Part shown: in pieces, positions 7,001 to 8,971 of the stretch
Position numbering within the stretch: position 1 is the stretch's first letter
Layout: each line of letters starts with the position of its first letter
NCBI GenBank assembly: GCA_021807845.1
Contig: JAKBCM010000050.1
Span: forward strand, 1-8,971
Length of the DNA stretch: 8,971 nt
Reading direction: 5' to 3'
Source of the DNA: Pseudomonadota bacterium
GTDB taxonomy: Bacteria > Pseudomonadota > Gammaproteobacteria > Legionellales > Legionellaceae
The notes under the pieces: generated by a model
What the model was told of the DNA's origin: nothing
The model's database searches: none
What the model saw: only the letters and a program-made list of their open reading frames with translations
Position numbers and translations under genes: made by a program

Positions 7001-8470
7001 CTGGCTTTGAGTCAACAAAATCGCACGGTGGTATCTCGGTTGCTTGCTTTTCCTGAGGTTCGCCGCATAGCGATTGAAAATAACTATTATAGTGGTCAAT
7101 CCAGTTTGGATATCAGGGATATGGTTACCAACCGCGAAAATGCCATGGTAGCACTCACACCTGAAGAAGAGTCCCAAGTTCGTTTATTAAGAAGGCACTG
7201 TGGTGATAAAGTAGTCGATGCTGGGGGAGAAGACGTTGTTCTTGAACAACTCATGGCTGAATTAAATACGCGTTATCTTGCACACCCCGCGACCATCACT
7301 CTAGATGATGGTCGTCCCTGCTCTTTGCCATTCACGTTTGAAGCATTCGAAAGTTTGAGGCTTAGTGATGAAGAAAGAAACCGAGCACTGAGAGCTTATT
7401 ATGCTCACCCAGATCACTCAGCTCACCGTTATTTTTCAAAACCAAATTTATGGATGCACAGTGACGCTGAATATGTGATAGTCGATCCTAGAAATTCCAG
7501 GTTGCGCTGGGCAGATTACGATCTTTACCTACCCATGATCACTTTATTTTGGGTTGCCTTGTGCGATGAGTCAGCCATAGGCTCCGAAGGTTATACAGTG
7601 TTGCAAAGAAAAAATTTATTTATCAAGGAATTTGCAATGCTTGCTCGTAGCCATAATTGGGACAAAACGAGACCAGTCATGGTCAATGGTCACTATCAAA
7701 GAGACAGTAGGGGCGAGCTGGTTACAGAAGAATATGATGATGGCGAGGCGGATAAACCTTCTTGCTTGATCGGCTTAAAACGACGAGTATTTCAGTCATT
7801 ACGAGATCATCCTCTTTTTGAGCCTTTAACTTTAGAACATATTGATGCCAATATACAGGAAATGGTGGTTGGTTACTTTAAGGAGGCCTTTCATCGCTGT
7901 CCTAATTTGGCTCAAGTTGAAGAAAATATAAACCAGGTGATTGCTGATGGTGTCGATATCTCTGAAGATGTTATTGCTCTTAATATCCCCGCAAGTAAGG
8001 TGGACGAATTAATTGAGCACCTAAAAGCGAATTATGGTGAAAAATTCACTGAAAATCTTGGTTTTGAGGAACATGTCAGATCGAGCTTGGAACTCACGTT
8101 GCTTCCATCACATCTGATGAAATTCTATGATTCTTTCAATCTTAATACGTTTTTAGTTGAAGCGCTTAGACAACAAAGAGCAAAAGCGCATACAGAAGGG
8201 GCGATAGAATCATCAGATGGTACCCATTTAGAAACACATGCAGTAGAGGTATTTTCAGCGGTTCAAGATGAGGAAGAGGAACAAGAAAACGCGATACAAA
8301 CAAGTCCCTTGATTCGACCGGCAAGTTACCATCGCACATCCCCTCTAAGCCCTGTCAATGCTCGAGTATCTTCAGCTGATCCGAGATTATTTCGCCGAAG
8401 CAATTCAAAAAGTTCTCTTCCAGAAGAAGAACTTTTGTTTGAAGATCCTTTGGCTGAAGTTTTTGTGTAA
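4094..8470 (+). CDS. Giant ankyrin-repeat protein, candidate secreted effector
   Basis: A 1458-residue protein (numbered from ATG 4094; up to 20 residues longer if TTG 4034 or ATG 4037 is used). A short N-terminal helical part is followed by one weak ankyrin repeat (about 57-78), then 24 repeats in exact 33-residue phase (87-878). The unit reads roughly N-x-A-L-x-x-A-x-x-x-G-H-x-x-V-V-x-x-L-L-x-x-P-x-V-R. After an insertion, two degenerate repeats lie at about 937-994. A 360-residue region (about 1000-1360) matches no domain I recognise, and a disordered acidic tail closes the protein. No signal peptide or membrane segment is evident, so it is cytoplasmic or exported by a signal-peptide-independent route. 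Ankyrin arrays bind proteins. In Legionella and Coxiella many such proteins are Dot/Icm type IV effectors, and the Glu-rich C-terminus would fit that. The effector role is inferred, and no secretion genes are in the window. The gene stands alone. Confidence 0.85.
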   Translation: MIEYLLNAQKFQSYRALDQFLKASTPEDFAFFQEEASRNLRYSNIFSCDLIPEKCLNALSICAILGKREHVRYLLSLGCTPPETDNNLALRLAAIKGDMAIVMLFLRFDEVIKRVSAHKNFVIRAAILNQNLELFNTLLQYPEIQNEITADDNILLRLASSVGHPDIFSNLLIFSEVQEQADACDNECLQKASENGHAQLVKTLLMIPEVKRHIGAGNTKAFALAVRNGHDEIVNVFLDLDVIQSEMIRNGEYYLSLAVQSGNVAIVERMLDYPTVRQIIIQQNSRPFNLAIELGHTEVVNLFLQFQDVRNHLATEESLAVKIAASAGHFDILDRLLMEPGVSHFVCLTNNTILQKAAEQVDSRLVQRLLQIRAVYNAAASDFNLALRKALEHGREASAQLLLQVPWVRGRAHAYKNGALYHAVKMGLGNIVEDLLTIPKVLKEVDIDGYSLLHMAAKNGQLGIVCQLLQIASVKRVAHEGGNGILHVAAINGHLDVVKELLNIDLVRRNAAILKNGILREAVKKNHSAVAFCLLELPDVRRQVTAHHNSVLGHAAKNGDVHLVRFLLQNDDELIRVTDDDNRALREACKYGHLPVVEALLRYRSVVRHIAICNNNALYEAAKNGHLPVVKRLLEYQEVSDHIIDDHNAAFRGAVAHGHADTVKYLLRYPQVVQNMHARQYEALHLIAQEGHLDVLNEMLPFLDLRGYPLHLIYDCLAVACEYGQELIVDRLLELEGVRALAARFNNEALCRAAKFGHTRVVKTLLALDPIRETLATRGWQAFIDAVGGGYVEIVSEFLQFELIQERMISTQNYALEIAVRHHQPLVLNTLLLFPSVLQSITEQDNFIYRCAVSSGHKDIIHRLLQVPSILERAEWQEYHRGNRSVFDFICITFTDLERRASKFADIHTQGIFDVDLEEARILFYMLRYFIRRNTVNYEEQIAFLLRIPRVVSLLHEEITPGRPNELLQLALSQQNRTVVSRLLAFPEVRRIAIENNYYSGQSSLDIRDMVTNRENAMVALTPEEESQVRLLRRHCGDKVVDAGGEDVVLEQLMAELNTRYLAHPATITLDDGRPCSLPFTFEAFESLRLSDEERNRALRAYYAHPDHSAHRYFSKPNLWMHSDAEYVIVDPRNSRLRWADYDLYLPMITLFWVALCDESAIGSEGYTVLQRKNLFIKEFAMLARSHNWDKTRPVMVNGHYQRDSRGELVTEEYDDGEADKPSCLIGLKRRVFQSLRDHPLFEPLTLEHIDANIQEMVVGYFKEAFHRCPNLAQVEENINQVIADGVDISEDVIALNIPASKVDELIEHLKANYGEKFTENLGFEEHVRSSLELTLLPSHLMKFYDSFNLNTFLVEALRQQRAKAHTEGAIESSDGTHLETHAVEVFSAVQDEEEEQENAIQTSPLIRPASYHRTSPLSPVNARVSSADPRLFRRSNSKSSLPEEELLFEDPLAEVFV
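4352..6727 (+). repeat. 24 tandem ankyrin repeats, 99 bp each, no indels
   Basis: Starting at residue 87, each 33-residue unit follows the last without any insertion or deletion for 24 units. The Gly of the GH turn falls at residue 97 and every 33 residues to 856; it is kept in most units and replaced at a few positions (for example Asn, Val or His). The usual TPLH start of ankyrin repeats is replaced by N-x-A-L, and the loop after helix 2 carries P-x-V-R instead of G-A-D. Most units are well diverged. Two neighbours (5864-5886 and 5963-5985) share GGTCATTT and the encoded HLPVV at exactly 99-bp distance, and HLDVV recurs at 5572-5586. This suggests more recent unit duplication. Confidence 0.85.
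7091..8173 (+). other. Uncharacterised C-terminal region of the ankyrin protein
   Basis: About 360 residues (1000-1360) follow the last ankyrin-like unit and look folded: mixed hydrophobic and charged, with predicted helices. Conspicuous dense segments are HPDHSAHRYFSKPNLWMH (1105-1122), an aromatic stretch WADYDLYLPMITLFWVAL (1139-1156), HNWDKTR (1187-1193), and YDDGEADKPSC followed by GLKRRVFQS (1214-1235). Clusters of Trp, His, Asp, Cys and Arg like these often mark a conserved functional core. I can assign no enzyme family or catalytic residues. Confidence 0.5.
8180..8470 (+). other. Disordered, acidic C-terminal tail (possible type IV secretion signal)
   Basis: The last 96 residues (1363-1458) are rich in Ser, Pro, Glu and Ala and poor in predicted structure. 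They contain an acidic run DEEEEQE (1392-1398), two Ser-Pro sites (1416 and 1419), a basic serine cluster RRSNSKSS (1434-1441), and the end PEEELLFEDPLAEVFV. A Glu cluster 8-15 residues from the C-terminus followed by small and hydrophobic residues resembles the E-block signal of Legionella Dot/Icm substrates. This is pattern resemblance only. Confidence 0.4.
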
Positions 8471-8546
8471 ACACAACCGCGGTCTTGACCATCGGGCATT
8501 TAAACATTACCTTGAAAGATAATCAGAAAATAAATGGATGGCCTGT

Positions 8547-8627
8547 TAGGGTGTGTCATCAATTAGTTTTTCGAGGCGCAAATTAGCTCGGTTTTCGGCC
8601 GAAAATACTAATTGATGACACACTCTA
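8547..8627. mobile_element. MITE-like inverted-repeat element flanked by TA
   Basis: A 77-bp element (8549-8625) is bounded by 19-bp terminal inverted repeats, GGGTGTGTCATCAATTAGT at the left and its complement at the right, with a single difference (G8550 opposite T8624). TA dinucleotides sit directly outside both ends (8547-8548 and 8626-8627), the target duplication expected of IS630/Tc1-type or some IS5-type transposases. The 39-bp interior has no coding capacity, so it would depend on a transposase encoded elsewhere. As RNA the ends could form a 21-bp stem. It sits in the gap between the ankyrin gene and the LuxR-type gene, ending 19 bp before the latter's start, and could affect transcription there. 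I see no other element in the 176-base gap 8471-8646. Confidence 0.6.
8592..8605. repeat. 14-bp perfect palindrome inside the MITE-like element
   Basis: TTTTCGGCCGAAAA is a perfect palindrome lying off-centre within the element, next to its right terminal repeat. AATTAG also occurs twice, at 8561-8566 in the left end and at 8581-8586 in the interior. The internal symmetry may be structural or may be left from the parent insertion sequence. Confidence 0.6.
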
Positions 8628-8646
8628 ATCAATTGGACGAGCTATA

Positions 8647-8886
8647 ATGATAATAGACGATGATTTATTAACTCCTCGAGAAATGGAATGTGGAAGCTGG
8701 CTTTTATGTGGAAAAACCGCAAAGGAAACGGCGAGTATTCTTGGTTTATCAAGAAGAACCATTGAGGATCACTTGTCCTCAATGAAAAAAAAATTGGGTT
8801 GTAATAATAAAGTACAGTTGGCTGTTGTACTGTTGGAGCGATGTCAGCACAAGACAAAAGACATGTTTGTGGATGATATAAAATAG
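8647..8886 (+). CDS. Small LuxR-type helix-turn-helix regulator (DNA-binding domain only)
   Basis: A 79-residue protein that is little more than a LuxR/GerE DNA-binding domain: LTPREMECGSWLLCGKTAKE (residues 8-27) forms the first helices, and ASILGLSRRTIEDHLSSM (29-46) is the helix-turn-helix with the typical R-T-I-E-x-H-L recognition helix. KKKLGC and the C-terminal dimer helix follow. It lacks the receiver or autoinducer domain that usually controls such proteins, as in GerE-like regulators, so no input signal is visible. The N-terminus is complete: only seven residues precede the domain, the ATG at 8647 has GGACGA 6 nt upstream, and the MITE-like element ends 19 bp before it. The next gene starts 10 bp after its stop, and that gene's ribosome site overlaps the stop codon, so the two are probably co-transcribed. 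It may regulate its own operon. Confidence 0.85.
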   Translation: MIIDDDLLTPREMECGSWLLCGKTAKETASILGLSRRTIEDHLSSMKKKLGCNNKVQLAVVLLERCQHKTKDMFVDDIK

Positions 8887-8896
8887 GGGGTTTAAT

Positions 8897-8971
8897 ATGG
8901 ACATTAAGATCAATACTCAGCCTGATGATGAGTCATGTGGTCCGACCTGTTTACATGCTGTATATAGGTAC
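8897..8971 (+). CDS. C39-like cysteine peptidase family protein, N-terminal fragment
   Basis: Only the first 25 codons are in the window, and the frame is open to the right edge. The start MDIKINTQPDDESCGPTCLH matches the opening of C39-like papain-fold peptidase domains. Cys14 in S-C-G-P-T is the expected nucleophile, and Gln8, six residues before it, is the expected oxyanion-hole residue. The domain begins at the very N-terminus, with no signal peptide and no transporter segment in front, so it is a cytoplasmic, stand-alone domain as far as visible. The ATG at 8897 has a strong site, AGGGGG at 8885-8890, 6 nt upstream. The His and Asp/Asn of the catalytic set lie beyond the window. Proteins of this fold include peptidases and inactive relatives, so activity and substrate are unknown. 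Confidence 0.7.
   Translation, partial: MDIKINTQPDDESCGPTCLHAVYRY

Noticed and set aside
8643..8648. Perfect TATAAT overlapping the LuxR-type start codon
   Set aside because: A promoter here would start transcription inside the gene, and no -35-like element lies 16-18 bp upstream; probably chance in AT-rich DNA.
8642..8857. Minus-strand open frame opposite the LuxR-type gene
   Set aside because: The plus strand encodes a clear helix-turn-helix with a good ribosome site; the antisense translation has no recognisable features.

Overview
The window looks like a chromosomal segment of a host-associated gammaproteobacterium, most likely in or near the Legionellales (Legionella/Coxiella/Berkiella type). 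This is an inference from gene content: a giant ankyrin-repeat protein with an acidic, effector-like C-terminus, a small LuxR-type regulator, moderately AT-rich DNA, ATG starts mostly with recognisable Shine-Dalgarno sites, and very tight gene packing. No rRNA, tRNA, CRISPR array or intact transposase gene was seen.

Layout. (1) Positions 1-891, plus strand: the end of an ABC-transporter permease overlapping its ATPase. Together they look like the COG4120/COG1101 part of a putative amino-acid importer whose binding-protein gene would lie off the left edge. (2) Positions 871-3934, minus strand: a three-gene operon read right to left, made of a DUF2520 Rossmann-fold dehydrogenase-like protein, a DUF1611/DgcN-family P-loop protein, and an enolase-superfamily dipeptide epimerase. 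The last two overlap by 20 bp, and the epimerase gene meets the ATPase gene tail to tail with a 21-bp overlap. (3) Positions 3935-4093: a divergent control region with two inverted repeats. One of them covers a candidate promoter of the minus-strand operon. (4) Positions 4094-8470, plus strand: a roughly 1458-residue protein with about 25 ankyrin repeats, 24 of them in an unbroken 33-residue register. A large uncharacterised C-terminal region and a disordered Ser/Pro/Glu-rich tail follow. It is a candidate secreted effector. (5) Positions 8471-8646: a non-coding gap holding a compact inverted-repeat element of MITE type, flanked by TA. (6) Positions 8647-8971, plus strand: a 79-residue LuxR-type DNA-binding protein, then the start of a C39-like cysteine peptidase that runs off the right edge.

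How the genes may work together. The epimerase/DUF1611 pair points to metabolism of D-amino acids or peptidoglycan-derived dipeptides, and the importer fragment could be related but is not in the same operon. The ankyrin gene stands alone and is more likely involved in host interaction. The LuxR/C39 pair appears to be a separate operon whose remainder lies outside the window.
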